From Tistlia consotensis USBA 355 (GTDB lineage Bacteria > Pseudomonadota > Alphaproteobacteria > Kiloniellales > DSM-21159), in contig NZ_FWZX01000008.1 of NCBI RefSeq assembly GCF_900177295.1, forward strand, positions 1-64,000: DNA of 64,000 nucleotides, read 5' to 3'. How positions within the stretch are numbered: position 1 is the first letter of the stretch; every line of letters begins with the position of its first letter. The position numbers were made by a program, and so were the translations under genes. The notes under the pieces are model-generated. The model ran no database searches. It was not told where the DNA came from and worked only from the letters and a program-made list of their open reading frames with translations. This document shows, in pieces, positions 35,330 through 43,772 of this stretch.

Positions 35330-35680
35330 ATGCTGCAGATCATCGCCGCGGTCGTGCTGGCCGGCATCGGCGGGACCATCGCCAACTCCGTCGCCGTCTG
35401 GCAGGTCCTCGGCGCCGACTTCGTGCCGCTGGCCGTCTCGCCGGGCCGCAACGGCGTCGCCATCGCGGTCGCCGCCTGCCTGCCCTTCATCCTGCCGCGC
35501 GTGCCGGGCGTCTGGGGCTGGCTGTTCGGGCTGGTCGTGCTGACCGTGGTGCCCTCGCTGCTGGCGCGCTGGGTCTTCCACTTCCATGCCCCCTGGGAGC
35601 ACCTGCTGCTGCTGAACGGCGTCTACGCCCTTGCCGCCTGCCTGATCTACGGCGCGATCGTCGGCCGCAAGGGGCTGTAG
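35330..35680 (+). CDS. Small integral membrane protein, hypothetical
   Basis: The protein has 116 residues with four hydrophobic segments: IIAAVVLAGIGGTIANSVAV, GVAIAVAACLPFIL, WGWLFGLVVLTVVPSLL and HLLLLNGVYALAACLIYGAI. No motif points to a function. The start is ATG 35330 with GAGGAACG upstream. It stands alone, ending 13 bases from the convergent ModA-like gene. Confidence 0.65.
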   Translation: MLQIIAAVVLAGIGGTIANSVAVWQVLGADFVPLAVSPGRNGVAIAVAACLPFILPRVPGVWGWLFGLVVLTVVPSLLARWVFHFHAPWEHLLLLNGVYALAACLIYGAIVGRKGL

Positions 35681-35693
35681 GGAAGCTCGCGGT

Positions 35694-36476
35694 TCAGCCG
35701 TCGCCGTCGCGCGGCTGGCCGGGCGCCTCGAAGCCGTGGCGGTCGAGGATCGCCCGGCCGGCCGGCGACAGCAGGAAGCGCGCGAGGCGGGCCGCCGCCG
35801 GTTGCCCCGGCGCCAGCACGATCATGCCGTAGTCGGCGGCGACGGCGAGCGCCGGCGGGATCGCCACCGCCGTCAGGGCCGGCGTATCCAGGCGGGCGAG
35901 CAGGGCGTTGGTCCGGTAGGTCAGGAAGAGGTCGCAGAGCCCTTCGCTCAGCAGCCAGGCGTAGGCGTTGCGATCCGCCGGCGGCGGCGCGCTGTCCGGC
36001 CCGCCGGTCAGCTTCAGCGCCCGGGCCTCGAGCGCCTCGAAGCTGCCGGGGCTGAGCGCCTCCGCCTTCTCGAAGAGGCGCCAGGCGTAGTCGCCGCTGG
36101 GATCGGCCCCGGGGGTCGAGGTGCCGAGCCGCAGCGCCGGGTCGAGCAGCAGCTCGATCAGGCCGTCGGCGCCGGGCAGGCGCGGCGGGGCGACGCCGGG
36201 CCGGCAGAGCAGGCAGAGCGCGTTGCGGGCGAAGACCGTCGGCGGGGCACCGCGTCCCGCCGCCGCCAGGGCCTCGGGATGGCCGAGGTCGGCCGAGGCG
36301 AAGAGGTCGGCGGCCTCGCCGCCCTCGATCCGGGCCCGCAGCAGGCCGGAGGGGCCGAAGGTCGTCCGGACGGGCGTGCCGTGCTGCGCCGTAAAGGCGG
36401 CGGCGACCTCGGCGAACGCCGCCGTCAGGCTGCCGGCGGCCCAGAGCGAGACGGCGGGCGTGGCGGTCCGGGGCAT
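35694..36476 (-). CDS. ModA-like substrate-binding protein lacking a signal peptide
   Basis: The protein has 260 residues. SLWAAGSLTAAFAEVAAAF and FGPSGLLRARIEGGEAADLFASAD are the ModA-type oxyanion-binding strands (Ser-rich loops), and LRLGTSTPGADPSGDYAW is the second half site. It begins MPRTATPAVSLWAAGS directly at the first strand, with no hydrophobic leader and no upstream start. It lies downstream of tupBCA on the same strand, after a terminator. It may act in the cytosol as an oxyanion sensor or buffer, or may be a decayed binding protein. Confidence 0.7.
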   Translation of the reverse strand: MPRTATPAVSLWAAGSLTAAFAEVAAAFTAQHGTPVRTTFGPSGLLRARIEGGEAADLFASADLGHPEALAAAGRGAPPTVFARNALCLLCRPGVAPPRLPGADGLIELLLDPALRLGTSTPGADPSGDYAWRLFEKAEALSPGSFEALEARALKLTGGPDSAPPPADRNAYAWLLSEGLCDLFLTYRTNALLARLDTPALTAVAIPPALAVAADYGMIVLAPGQPAAARLARFLLSPAGRAILDRHGFEAPGQPRDGDG

Positions 36477-36521
36477 GGCTCGTCGCCCTTGCTGCGGAAC
36501 GTCGTTGCGGCAGCCGTCGGC

Positions 36522-36555
36522 AAGAAGAAGGGGAGCGGCACGGCGGCCGCTCCCC
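36522..36555 (-). terminator. Intrinsic terminator after tupA
   Basis: The arms GGGGAGCGGC (36530-36539) and GCCGCTCCCC (36546-36555) with a 6-base loop are followed on the minus strand by TTCTTCTT. It lies 27 bases beyond the tupA stop. Confidence 0.75.
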
Positions 36556-36582
36556 CTTTCCGCGCCGGCGGAAGCGGTCGGC

Positions 36583-37416
36583 TCAGGAGCCGGTCTTGCC
36601 GGCGTTCGGGAAGAACAGCTGCTCGCCGCCCAGCTTGTAGTCGGCGATGTTCTTCTGGCCGTCCTTGGAGATCACCCAGTCGACGAAGCTCTGGCCGAGC
36701 TCGGCCTTGACGCTCGGGCAGTGCTTCTCGGAGACCAGCATGATGCCGTACTGGTTGAACAGGCGCTTGTCGCCCTCGACCAGGATCTGGAGGTCGCCGC
36801 GGTTCTTGAAGGACAGCCAGGTGCCGCGGTCGGTCAGTGTGTAGCCGTTCATGCCGGCCGCGGTGTTGAGCGTGGCACCCATGCCGGAGCCGCTCTCGCG
36901 GTACCAGGTCCCGGAGGCCGCCTTGGTGTCGACCTTGGCGTCCTTCCAGAGCTCCAGCTCCTTCTTGTTGGTGCCCGAGTTGTCGCCGCGCGAGACGAAG
37001 GGCTGCTTCTTGGAGGCGATCTCGGCCATCGCCGCGGCCACGTCCTTCATGCCCTTGATGCCGGCCGGATCGCTCTTCGGGCCGACGACGACGAAGTCGT
37101 TGTACATCACGTCGTGGCGCGGGCCGCCGTAGCCGGCGGCGACGAACTTCAGCTCGGAGGGCTTGTGGTGCACGAACAGCACGTCGGCGTCGCACTTCTC
37201 GGCCAGCTTGATTGCCTGGCCGGTACCGACGGCGACGACGTGCACCGCGATGCCGGTCTTCTTGGTGAAGGCCGGCAGCATGTGCTCGAACAGGCCGGAG
37301 TTCTGGGTCGAGGTCGTCGAGGCGACGGTGATGAACTTGTCCGCAGCGTGAGCGCCGGCGGCCAGGCCGGTCGCCAGCAGCAGGCCGGCGGCGGCGGTCA
37401 TGAAACGTTTCAGCAT
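36583..37416 (-). CDS. tupA: Tungstate ABC transporter substrate-binding protein TupA
   Basis: The protein has 277 residues. The signal peptide is FMTAAAGLLLATGLAAGAHA (cleavage near residue 25). The tungstate-site motif STTSTQNSGL follows at residues 33-42, where ModA has a different S-x-S pattern; GTGQAIKLAEKCDADVLFVHHKP and FVSRGDNSGTN complete the TupA fingerprint. It captures tungstate in the periplasm for the TupB permease. Last gene of tupB-tupC-tupA, ending at an intrinsic terminator. Confidence 0.9.
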   Translation of the reverse strand: MLKRFMTAAAGLLLATGLAAGAHAADKFITVASTTSTQNSGLFEHMLPAFTKKTGIAVHVVAVGTGQAIKLAEKCDADVLFVHHKPSELKFVAAGYGGPRHDVMYNDFVVVGPKSDPAGIKGMKDVAAAMAEIASKKQPFVSRGDNSGTNKKELELWKDAKVDTKAASGTWYRESGSGMGATLNTAAGMNGYTLTDRGTWLSFKNRGDLQILVEGDKRLFNQYGIMLVSEKHCPSVKAELGQSFVDWVISKDGQKNIADYKLGGEQLFFPNAGKTGS

Positions 37417-37442
37417 CTCGGATCCTCCCGTGTTCGCTTGGG

Positions 37443-38228
37443 TCACCAGAGCAGCTCGCCGGCCAGGTAGGCCTCGGCCTCCCGGCTCTGTGGCTGCGTG
37501 AAGAAACGGTCGGCGGGACCCTGCTCGAGCAGCCGGCCGCGGTTCAGGAAAACGACCTCGTCGGCGAGGCGGCGGGCTTGGCCGAGGTCGTGGGTGGTCA
37601 TGACGATCTTGGTCCCGGCGGCGTGCAGGGCCTGGACGATCTCCTCGACCGCCCTGGTCGAGGCCGGATCGAGCGCCGAGGTCGGCTCGTCGAGGAACAG
37701 CACCTGCGGCTTCAGGGCCCAGGCGCGGGCCAGCGCCAGGCGCTGCTGCTCGCCGCCGGACAGCGAGCGCGCCGGCTGGTCGCCCCGATCCGACAGGCCG
37801 GTCGCCTGCAGCGCCTCGCGGCGGCGCTGCCGGCGCTCCTCGCCGCCGATCCGGTGCAGCGCCAGGGCGTGGTCCAGGTTGGCCCGGACCGAGCGGCGCA
37901 GCAGCACCGGCTTCTGGAAGACCATGGCCTGGCGCCGCGGGCCGCGGCCGGCGCCGGCGATCTTGCGGTTGCGCCACAGCACCTGGCCGGCGCTCGGCCG
38001 CAGCAGGCCGTGGGCGAGGCGCAGCAGCAGCGACTTGCCGGCGCCGTTCGGGCCGAGGATCAGGGTGCGCGGGCCGGTCTCGATGGTCAGGGAGATGCCG
38101 TCGATCAGGCGCGCGCCGCCGACCTCGTAGCAGACGTCCCTGAGCTCGAGCGGCAGGATCGGGGCCGAGAAGGCGCCCTCGCGGGTCGGCGGCAGGCGCT
38201 GCGCGCCCAGGTTCGTTCCCGGGCTCAT
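37443..38228 (-). CDS. tupC: Tungstate ABC transporter ATPase TupC
   Basis: The protein has 261 residues. Walker A is GPNGAGKS (near residue 60), the signature LSGGEQQRLALARAW near 155, Walker B VLFLDEPTS, and the switch His in MTTHDL. The start ATG 38228 overlaps the tupB stop (ATGA). It energises tungstate import. Positions in the operon and the TupA motif fix the specificity. Confidence 0.9.
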   Translation of the reverse strand: MSPGTNLGAQRLPPTREGAFSAPILPLELRDVCYEVGGARLIDGISLTIETGPRTLILGPNGAGKSLLLRLAHGLLRPSAGQVLWRNRKIAGAGRGPRRQAMVFQKPVLLRRSVRANLDHALALHRIGGEERRQRRREALQATGLSDRGDQPARSLSGGEQQRLALARAWALKPQVLFLDEPTSALDPASTRAVEEIVQALHAAGTKIVMTTHDLGQARRLADEVVFLNRGRLLEQGPADRFFTQPQSREAEAYLAGELLW

Positions 38229-38929
38229 CCGGTCCAGCCCTTCGACCAGCGCCGGACCAGCTCGGCGGCGCCGTTGACCGCGATGGTCAGGGTCAGCAGC
38301 ACGAAGCCCAGGCCGAGCGCCAGCGGCAGGTCGCCCTTGCTGGTCTCCAGCGCGATCGCGGTGGTCATCATGCGGGTCACATGGTCGATGTTGCCGCCGA
38401 CGATCATCACCGCGCCGACCTCCGCGCTGGCCCGCCCGAAGCCGGCCAGGATCGCGGTCAGCAGGGTGAAGCGGCCGTCCCACAGCAGGGTCGGGATGGC
38501 GCGCGCCGGAGTCGAGCCGAGCGAGCGCAGCTGCTCCTCGTACTCGTGCCAGAGATCCTCCATCGACTGCCGGGTCAGGGCGGCGACGATCGGCAGCACC
38601 AGGACGAACTGGGCGACGATCATCGCGGTCGGCGTGAACAGCAGGCCGAGCACGCCGAGCGGTCCGGAGCGGCTGAGCAGCAGGTAGATGACCAGGCCGA
38701 CGACGACCGGCGGCAGGCCCATCATCGCGTTGAGCAGCACGACGGCCGTCCGGCGCCCGGGAAAGCGGAACAGCGCGATCGCGGCGCCGAGCGGCAGGCC
38801 GAACAGCGCCGCCAGGCCGACGGCGGTCAGGCTGACCCTGAGGCTGAGGGCGATGATCTCGAGCAGGCTGGCATCGAGCGAGGTCAGCAGACGCAGGGCC
38901 TGGCCGAAGGCTTGGAGCAGGTCGTTCAC
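38225..38929 (-). CDS. tupB: Tungstate ABC transporter permease TupB
   Basis: The protein has 234 residues. About five membrane helices are seen; the cytoplasmic coupling motif is E-E-x3-LG-x-G-like: EEQLRSLGSTPARAIPTLLWDGRF (near residues 135-160). FGRASAEVGAVMIVGGNI is a strongly conserved Tup/PstC-type permease block. First gene of the operon, divergent from fdhD with a 197-bp gap holding an inverted repeat. Confidence 0.9.
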   Translation of the reverse strand: MNDLLQAFGQALRLLTSLDASLLEIIALSLRVSLTAVGLAALFGLPLGAAIALFRFPGRRTAVVLLNAMMGLPPVVVGLVIYLLLSRSGPLGVLGLLFTPTAMIVAQFVLVLPIVAALTRQSMEDLWHEYEEQLRSLGSTPARAIPTLLWDGRFTLLTAILAGFGRASAEVGAVMIVGGNIDHVTRMMTTAIALETSKGDLPLALGLGFVLLTLTIAVNGAAELVRRWSKGWTG

Positions 38930-38949
38930 TGGGGCTGCCGCGGCTCATG

Positions 38950-38981
38950 TTCGCGCGAAACTTTGCAGCTTGCTGCGCGAA
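38950..38981. promoter_or_regulatory. Inverted repeat upstream of tupB
   Basis: The arms TTCGCGC (38950-38956) and GCGCGAA (38975-38981) are 18 bp apart, 21 bp before the tupB start. The spacing suits a dimeric regulator; which one is unknown. Confidence 0.35.
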
Positions 38982-39126
38982 TTACAAGAAGACCGCACTC
39001 GCCGGAACGATTGTGCCGGAAAGGCCGGAGAGTTCGCCGATTCCTTGTGCCCGGAGCGCCCGCGGCGCATATAGACGGCGAGGGAAGGGCCGTTCCGGAG
39101 CGGCCTGCAGCAGGAGCGAGGCGAGC

Positions 39127-40086
39127 ATGAGCGAAGCGGCCGCGCGGCCCGGCGACCGCGAGCCGGTCAGGCAGCTGCGCAAGGCGTCGGCGAAGCTGGC
39201 CGGCGCCGCCGAGCTGGAGGAGTTCCTGCTGCGCCCCGATCCGGAGGACCCGCGCCTGACGCGCCGGGTGCAGGGCCTCGACGAGAGCGGCCGGCCGGTC
39301 GAGACGGCGGTCGTCATGGAGCGGCCGCTGACGCTGTTCCTGAACGGCCAGGAGATCGTCACCATGATGACGATCGGCGACTACCCGGACTACCTGGCGC
39401 TCGGCTACCTGCTGAACCAGAACATGCTGCGGCCCGACGACGAGATCGAGGGCATCGACGTCGACGAGGACCTCGAGGTCGTGGTCGTGCGCACCGCGCG
39501 CGCGACCAACTACGAGGAGAAGCTGAAGAAGAAGATCCGCACCTCCGGCTGCGCCCAGGGCACGGTGTTCGGCGACCTGATGGAGAAGTTCGACGAGATC
39601 GCGCTGTCGCGCGACGCGCTGCTCAGGACCTCCTGGATCTATACGCTGAGCCGCAAGATCAACGGCGCGCCGAGCCTCTATCTCGCCTCGGGCGCGATCC
39701 ACGGCTGCGTGCTCTGCCAGGGCGACCGGCCGCTGGTCTACATGGAGGACGTCGGCCGCCACAACGCCGTCGACAAGATCGCCGGCTGGATGTTCCGCCA
39801 CGGCGTTCCGGCCGCCGACAAGATCTTCTACACGACCGGCCGCCTCACCTCCGAGATGGTCATCAAGACCGTGCAGATGGGCATCCCGATCCTGGTCAGC
39901 CGCTCCGGCTTCACCGCCTGGGGCGTCGACCTCGCCCGCCAGGCCGGCCTGACCCTGGTCGGCCGGGCCAAGGGCCGGCGCTTCGTCGCGCTGGCCGGCG
40001 AGGAGCGCATCGTCTTCGATGCCGATCCCGCGGCGACCGGGGAGGAGGAGGCCCGCCACGGGCGCAGGGCCGCGCGGGATGACTGA
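39127..40086 (+). CDS. fdhD: Formate dehydrogenase sulfurtransferase FdhD
   Basis: The protein has 319 residues, slightly longer than usual because of an acidic N-terminal extension. The sulfur-transfer pair is Cys194-VL-Cys197 in HGCVLCQGD; the preceding RTSGCAQGT and DVGRHNAVDKIAGW blocks are FdhD hallmarks. FdhD moves sulfur from IscS to the bis-MGD cofactor of formate dehydrogenase, which is needed for activity. Divergent from tupBCA and followed by mobA after 54 bases. Confidence 0.93.
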   Translation: MSEAAARPGDREPVRQLRKASAKLAGAAELEEFLLRPDPEDPRLTRRVQGLDESGRPVETAVVMERPLTLFLNGQEIVTMMTIGDYPDYLALGYLLNQNMLRPDDEIEGIDVDEDLEVVVVRTARATNYEEKLKKKIRTSGCAQGTVFGDLMEKFDEIALSRDALLRTSWIYTLSRKINGAPSLYLASGAIHGCVLCQGDRPLVYMEDVGRHNAVDKIAGWMFRHGVPAADKIFYTTGRLTSEMVIKTVQMGIPILVSRSGFTAWGVDLARQAGLTLVGRAKGRRFVALAGEERIVFDADPAATGEEEARHGRRAARDD

Positions 40087-40140
40087 GCTGGATGATCGGG
40101 CAGAATGGCGGGCCGAGATGACTGAACCGGGGAGCGGGCG

Positions 40141-40770
40141 ATGACGGCGCTGCGCCACAAGGTCTGCGGGGTGCTGCTGGCCGGCGGCCTGTCGCGGCGC
40201 ATGGGCGGCGGCGACAAGAGCCTGAAGACGCTCGCCGGCAAGCCGATCCTGACCCATGTCCTCGAGCGGATCCGCCCGCAGGTCGCCTGCCTGGTGCTCA
40301 ACGCCAACGGCGATCGCGCGCGCTTCGCCGACTGGCGGGTGCCGGTCCAGCCGGACACCCTGCCGGGCCATGCCGGGCCGCTCGCCGGCGTGCTGGCCGG
40401 CATGGAATGGGCGGCGCGCCACGCCCCGGTCTGCGACCTGATCCTGACCGTGCCGACCGACGCGCCCTTCCTGCCGCGCGACCTGGTCGACCGGCTGGAA
40501 GAGGGCATGATCCGCAGCGGTGCCGATATCGCCTGCGCCGGCTCGGACGGCCGCGCCCACCCGCCGATCGCGCTCTGGCCGGTCAGCCTGGCCGAGGACC
40601 TGCGCCTCGCCATGACCCAGGAAGAGGTGCGCAAGGTCGACGTCTTCACCGCGCGCTACAAGCTCGCCCGGGTCGACTGGCCGCTCGCGCCGCTCGACCC
40701 TTTCATGAACGTCAACACGCCGGAGGACCTGGCGCGCGCCGAGGCCCTGGCCGCAGAGGTCGCCGGCTAG
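40141..40770 (+). CDS. mobA: Molybdenum cofactor guanylyltransferase MobA
   Basis: The protein has 209 residues. The GTP-binding loop LLAGGLSRRMGGGDKSL is at residues 11-27; DTLPGHAGPLAGVLAGM and LTVPTDAPFLP are the other signature blocks, with the final NVNTPEDL typical of MobA. It attaches GMP to molybdopterin (Mo- or W-loaded), giving the bis-MGD form used by formate dehydrogenase. Co-oriented with fdhD; its 3' end overlaps the convergent kinase gene by 4 bases. Confidence 0.93.
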   Translation: MTALRHKVCGVLLAGGLSRRMGGGDKSLKTLAGKPILTHVLERIRPQVACLVLNANGDRARFADWRVPVQPDTLPGHAGPLAGVLAGMEWAARHAPVCDLILTVPTDAPFLPRDLVDRLEEGMIRSGADIACAGSDGRAHPPIALWPVSLAEDLRLAMTQEEVRKVDVFTARYKLARVDWPLAPLDPFMNVNTPEDLARAEALAAEVAG

Positions 40771-41447
40771 GCGGCCGCCGAAGCGGCGAGCCGGGCGAGA
40801 CAGGCCTCGACCTCGGCGCGGTCGCGCAGCACCAGGACCCGGCCCTTGAAGCCCTCGAGGGCGGCCAGCACTCGGGGTCGGTGAACCTTCCGGTAGGTCC
40901 AGACGTAGCAGAGGAAGCCCCAGTCGAAGCGCTCCGGGCATCCGGAACCGAGCTCGGGGCGAACCCGTCGCCAGTGCCGCAGCGTTCGCCGCGTGACGCG
41001 CCAGAGGCAGGTCCGGCGCGGCGGGTCGAGCAGGACGACCGTGTCCGCGCGCGCCAGGCGAAGCGGCAGGCTGCCGGCGTAGTTGCCGTCCATGATCCAG
41101 CGGGGAGCGGCGGCCAGGCGCTCGACCTCGGCCTGCCAGTCGGCCGGCGCCAGGGCGGTCCAGCCGGGCCGCCAGTAGTGGCGGTCGAGATGCACGACGG
41201 GCAGGCCGGTCGCCGCGCCGAGGCGCCGGGCGAAGACGGTCTTTCCGGCGCCGGCGCCGCCGAGGACGAGGACTCTCCGCAAGGCGGGCGCTTCCGGATC
41301 CAGGGGTGGCCGGGGTGCCGCCGGACCGATCCGGCGCCGATCGTCCCGCCAGGCCTTCATCTCGACGACCGCGGACGCTCCGGGGGGATCGGAGCTCTCG
41401 GGGCTGCCGTCGGAGACGGGGCGCCGCGGGCCGCCGCAGCCGGTCAC
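40767..41447 (-). CDS. P-loop kinase, topology-modulation/adenylate kinase-like
   Basis: The protein has 226 residues if read from GTG 41447, which overlaps the upstream stop; an internal ATG at 41360 would give 197 residues and is closer to the usual length. The fold starts at RRVLVLGGAGAGKTVFARRL (Walker A GGAGAGKT), with HLDRHYWRPGW, WIMDGNY and DTVVLLDPPR, as in FlaR/topology-modulation proteins. The real substrate of this group is unknown. Its N-terminal 30-60 residues look disordered. Confidence 0.8.
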   Translation of the reverse strand: MTGCGGPRRPVSDGSPESSDPPGASAVVEMKAWRDDRRRIGPAAPRPPLDPEAPALRRVLVLGGAGAGKTVFARRLGAATGLPVVHLDRHYWRPGWTALAPADWQAEVERLAAAPRWIMDGNYAGSLPLRLARADTVVLLDPPRRTCLWRVTRRTLRHWRRVRPELGSGCPERFDWGFLCYVWTYRKVHRPRVLAALEGFKGRVLVLRDRAEVEACLARLAASAAA

Positions 41448-41602
41448 TTCTTCGCGATCACCCAGACGGCGTGGACGATGCCCGGGATGTAGCCGAGCAG
41501 GGTCAGCAGGATGTTGAGCCAGAAGTGCAGGCCGAAGCCGACCTGCAGGAACACGCCGAGCGGCGGCAGCAGGATGGCCAGGATGATGCGGATCAGGTCC
41601 AT
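41444..41602 (-). CDS. Pmp3/YqaE-family small membrane protein
   Basis: The protein has 52 residues with two helices: LIRIILAILLPPLGVFLQVG and FWLNILLTLLGYIPGIVHAVWVI. This is the complete Pmp3 pattern (LPPLGVFL, W-NI-LT-LGYIPG-HA). Members affect membrane potential and stress tolerance. The stop overlaps the start of the kinase gene (GTGA). Confidence 0.9.
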   Translation of the reverse strand: MDLIRIILAILLPPLGVFLQVGFGLHFWLNILLTLLGYIPGIVHAVWVIAKK

Positions 41603-41703
41603 GCGGTCGGGTCTCGCTCGTTGCCGGGATTTCGGTAGCGGGATGCCCCCGGTCAACGCCGTCGACCCGCCGCGGGTTTCCGGCCGATCGCCGGGCCGGC
41701 CGG

Positions 41704-41958
41704 TCAGGCCTGCGCCGGCTTGCCTTCGGCCTCCAGGATCATGGCATAGAGCTCGTCCTTGAGCGCCAGGCGCTCGCGCTTCAGCTGCTCCTCGTGCTCT
41801 TCGCTGGTCGCCGGGATCCGCTCCTCGGCGTTGCGCACCGTCCGGTCGAGCTCGTGGTACTTCTCGAACAGCCGGGCGAAGTGGCTGTTGCCGGTCTTCA
41901 GCGCATGGATCGTCGCGCGGTGCTCGGGCAGCTCGTGCAGCAGGTCGTGGTGGTCCAA
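41704..41958 (-). CDS. YdcH (DUF465) family protein
   Basis: The protein has 84 residues, starting at TTG 41958 (LDHHDLLHELPEHRATI) with AGAGGAA 8 bases upstream. LKTGNSHFARLFEKYHELDR and LKRERLALKDELYAML are the DUF465 helical signature. Small, probably coiled-coil, cytoplasmic; function unknown. Confidence 0.82.
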   Translation of the reverse strand: MDHHDLLHELPEHRATIHALKTGNSHFARLFEKYHELDRTVRNAEERIPATSEEHEEQLKRERLALKDELYAMILEAEGKPAQA

Positions 41959-42196
41959 GGACTCGCTTCCTCTCGTCGCTTCGGCCGGGATCGGCCGGGT
42001 GATGCGGGGGCCCCTTGCTGCCCGATCGCCGGAGCCGCGACATTGACCTGGGTCAGGGCCGTCGCGACGGCGGGACGATAGAGGCCGCCGATGGCACGAT
42101 AAGACGGATGGATGACGGGCGCCGCGTCGCGCCCTACAGTCAGGGAAAGGTCGGAGAGCCGGCGGCGTCGCACCGCCGGCCTGGGGAGGCGAGAGC

Positions 42197-42838
42197 TTGG
42201 CGGATAGACCGCTGGACGGCACCGGCGAGAGGGACGACGGGGGCGGGCAGGCGATGCGCCCTACGGCGATCGTCGAGCGCGTCGAGGTGGGCATCGTGCT
42301 GGAGCGGCGCGAGAGCCGGCATCCCTGGCTCGACTTCGCCTGGAAGCCGGTCGCGGCGATCGCCGGCGCGCCGGCGCGCGACCCGCGCGGCGACTGGCCG
42401 GTCGCGGCGCAGGGCGACGACTGGATCCATTTCCACGCCGGCACCCTGACCCTCGAGATGTTCCGCAAGGAGACCGAGGGCTACCGGGTAAACCTGAGCC
42501 AGGACCCGCCGCGCCTGTTCGTCGTGCTGCGCGACCCCGAGGACCCGGAGGTCGACCACCCGATCGTGCCGATCCTGGTGACCGCCTGTCCCTACGAGGC
42601 CCAGGACTATCTGGATTCCGGCAGCGACCTGGTCGAGCCCGTGGCGATGCCGCCGGAGCTGGTCGCCTTCCTGCGGGACTTCGTCGAGCGCAACCACGTC
42701 GAGCAGCCCTTCAAGAAGCGCCAGCGGCGGCCCTACGACCCGCGCAAGGTCGGCTTCGCCGGCAGCGGCGGCCCCGCGCCGGTCGAGCGGCCGCGCGGCA
42801 GGCCGGCGGGCGACGATGCCCCGGGAGACGAGGAATGA
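42197..42838 (+). CDS. DUF3305-domain protein of formate dehydrogenase locus
   Basis: The protein has 213 residues from TTG 42197 (GGGGAGG 7 bases upstream) or 194 from ATG 42254. IVERVEVGIVLERRESRHPWLDFAWKPVAAI near residues 26-56 is the DUF3305 opening; GDDWIHFHAGTLTLEMFRKETEGYRVNL and PEDPEVDHPIVPILVTACPYEAQDYLDSG follow. The family is found with DUF3306 and formate dehydrogenase genes; its role is unknown. The stop overlaps the DUF3306 start (ATGA). Confidence 0.82.
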   Translation: MADRPLDGTGERDDGGGQAMRPTAIVERVEVGIVLERRESRHPWLDFAWKPVAAIAGAPARDPRGDWPVAAQGDDWIHFHAGTLTLEMFRKETEGYRVNLSQDPPRLFVVLRDPEDPEVDHPIVPILVTACPYEAQDYLDSGSDLVEPVAMPPELVAFLRDFVERNHVEQPFKKRQRRPYDPRKVGFAGSGGPAPVERPRGRPAGDDAPGDEE

Positions 42839-43557
42839 GCCGCGACGAGGAGCCGGGCTTCCTGTCGCGCTGGTCCCGGCGCAAGCAGCAGGCGCGGCTG
42901 GCCGAGCCGGCGGCGCCGGACGCGCCGGACGCCGGCGTCGCGCCGCCGGCGACCGAAGCGCGGGAGCCGGTGCCGGGCGAGCCGGCGGCCGCGAGCGGCG
43001 GCCTGACGGAAGCCCAGATCGAGGCCTTGCCCGATCCGGACAGCCTCCAGGACGGCGACGACTTCACGGTCTTCCTGCGCCGCGGCGTGCCCGAGATCCT
43101 GAAGCGCCGCGCGCTGCGCCGGCTCTGGGCGGTCAATCCGCTGTTCAACCTGCGCGACGGCCTCAACGACTACGACGACGACTATTCCGACGCGGCGACG
43201 GTGGTCGCGAACCTGCAGACCCTGTTCCAGCCCGGCAAGGGCATGCCCCAGCCGGAGCGCTGGCGGAAGCCCGAGAGCGAGCCGGCGGAAGAGGCGGAAG
43301 GCGCCCCGGAGGGCGGCGTCGCGGACGACGCGGAGTCCGCCGCGGCGGACTCCGAAACCGGGGAGGCCGCCGCCGGAGCCGGGGCGGAGGGCGGGGCGGG
43401 CGCCGAAGGGGCGTCCGGTTCGATACGGCCGGGCGCGCCCGACGAGGCGGCCGCGGCGGCGCGCACGACGGCCCGGAGCCGGGGCGCCGCCCAGCGCCGC
43501 TGGGGCGGCTTCGCGGTCGCCGGCGAGGCCCCCTCCGAGCTGTCCCGGGACGGCTGA
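42835..43557 (+). CDS. DUF3306-domain protein of formate dehydrogenase locus
   Basis: The protein has 240 residues. FLSRWSRRKQQARL at residues 9-22 is the DUF3306 signature, then LPDPDSLQDGDDFTVFLRRGVPEILKRRALRRLWAVNPLFNLRDGLNDYDDDY (60-125). The last 110 residues are low-complexity Ala/Glu/Gly. It is translationally coupled to DUF3305. A hairpin at 43572 ends the pair; the main formate dehydrogenase promoter follows. Confidence 0.82.
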   Translation: MSRDEEPGFLSRWSRRKQQARLAEPAAPDAPDAGVAPPATEAREPVPGEPAAASGGLTEAQIEALPDPDSLQDGDDFTVFLRRGVPEILKRRALRRLWAVNPLFNLRDGLNDYDDDYSDAATVVANLQTLFQPGKGMPQPERWRKPESEPAEEAEGAPEGGVADDAESAAADSETGEAAAGAGAEGGAGAEGASGSIRPGAPDEAAAAARTTARSRGAAQRRWGGFAVAGEAPSELSRDG

Positions 43558-43571
43558 AATGCCGTTGAATT

Positions 43572-43595
43572 CCAGAGCCCTAGACGGCGCTCTGG
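43572..43595. terminator. Hairpin after DUF3306 gene
   Basis: CCAGAGC (43572-43578) pairs with GCTCTGG (43589-43595). No strong T-run follows, so it may be a weak terminator. Confidence 0.4.
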
Positions 43596-43621
43596 CTTCG
43601 CAGGTGCAGCATGGCTTCTCG

Positions 43622-43650
43622 TTGACAGGGTTCCGCCGGCGGGGTCTAAT
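43622..43650 (+). promoter_or_regulatory. Sigma-70-type promoter of formate dehydrogenase operon
   Basis: TTGACA at 43622-43627 and TCTAAT at 43645-43650 are separated by 17 bp, in an otherwise GC-rich region with a local drop in GC after -10. The first start codon (TorD-like, TTG 43773) is about 115 bases downstream, so the leader is fairly long. Confidence 0.7.
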
Positions 43651-43772
43651 TTAGAAACAAACCAAGAAAAGTCCCTGATCATGGAAGGGACTGGAATTCC
43701 GGTCGAGGGAAACGAGAGTCCGGGCGAACCGGATCCGGCATCCTTCGGGCGGCTCGGGCGAGGGAGTGACGG

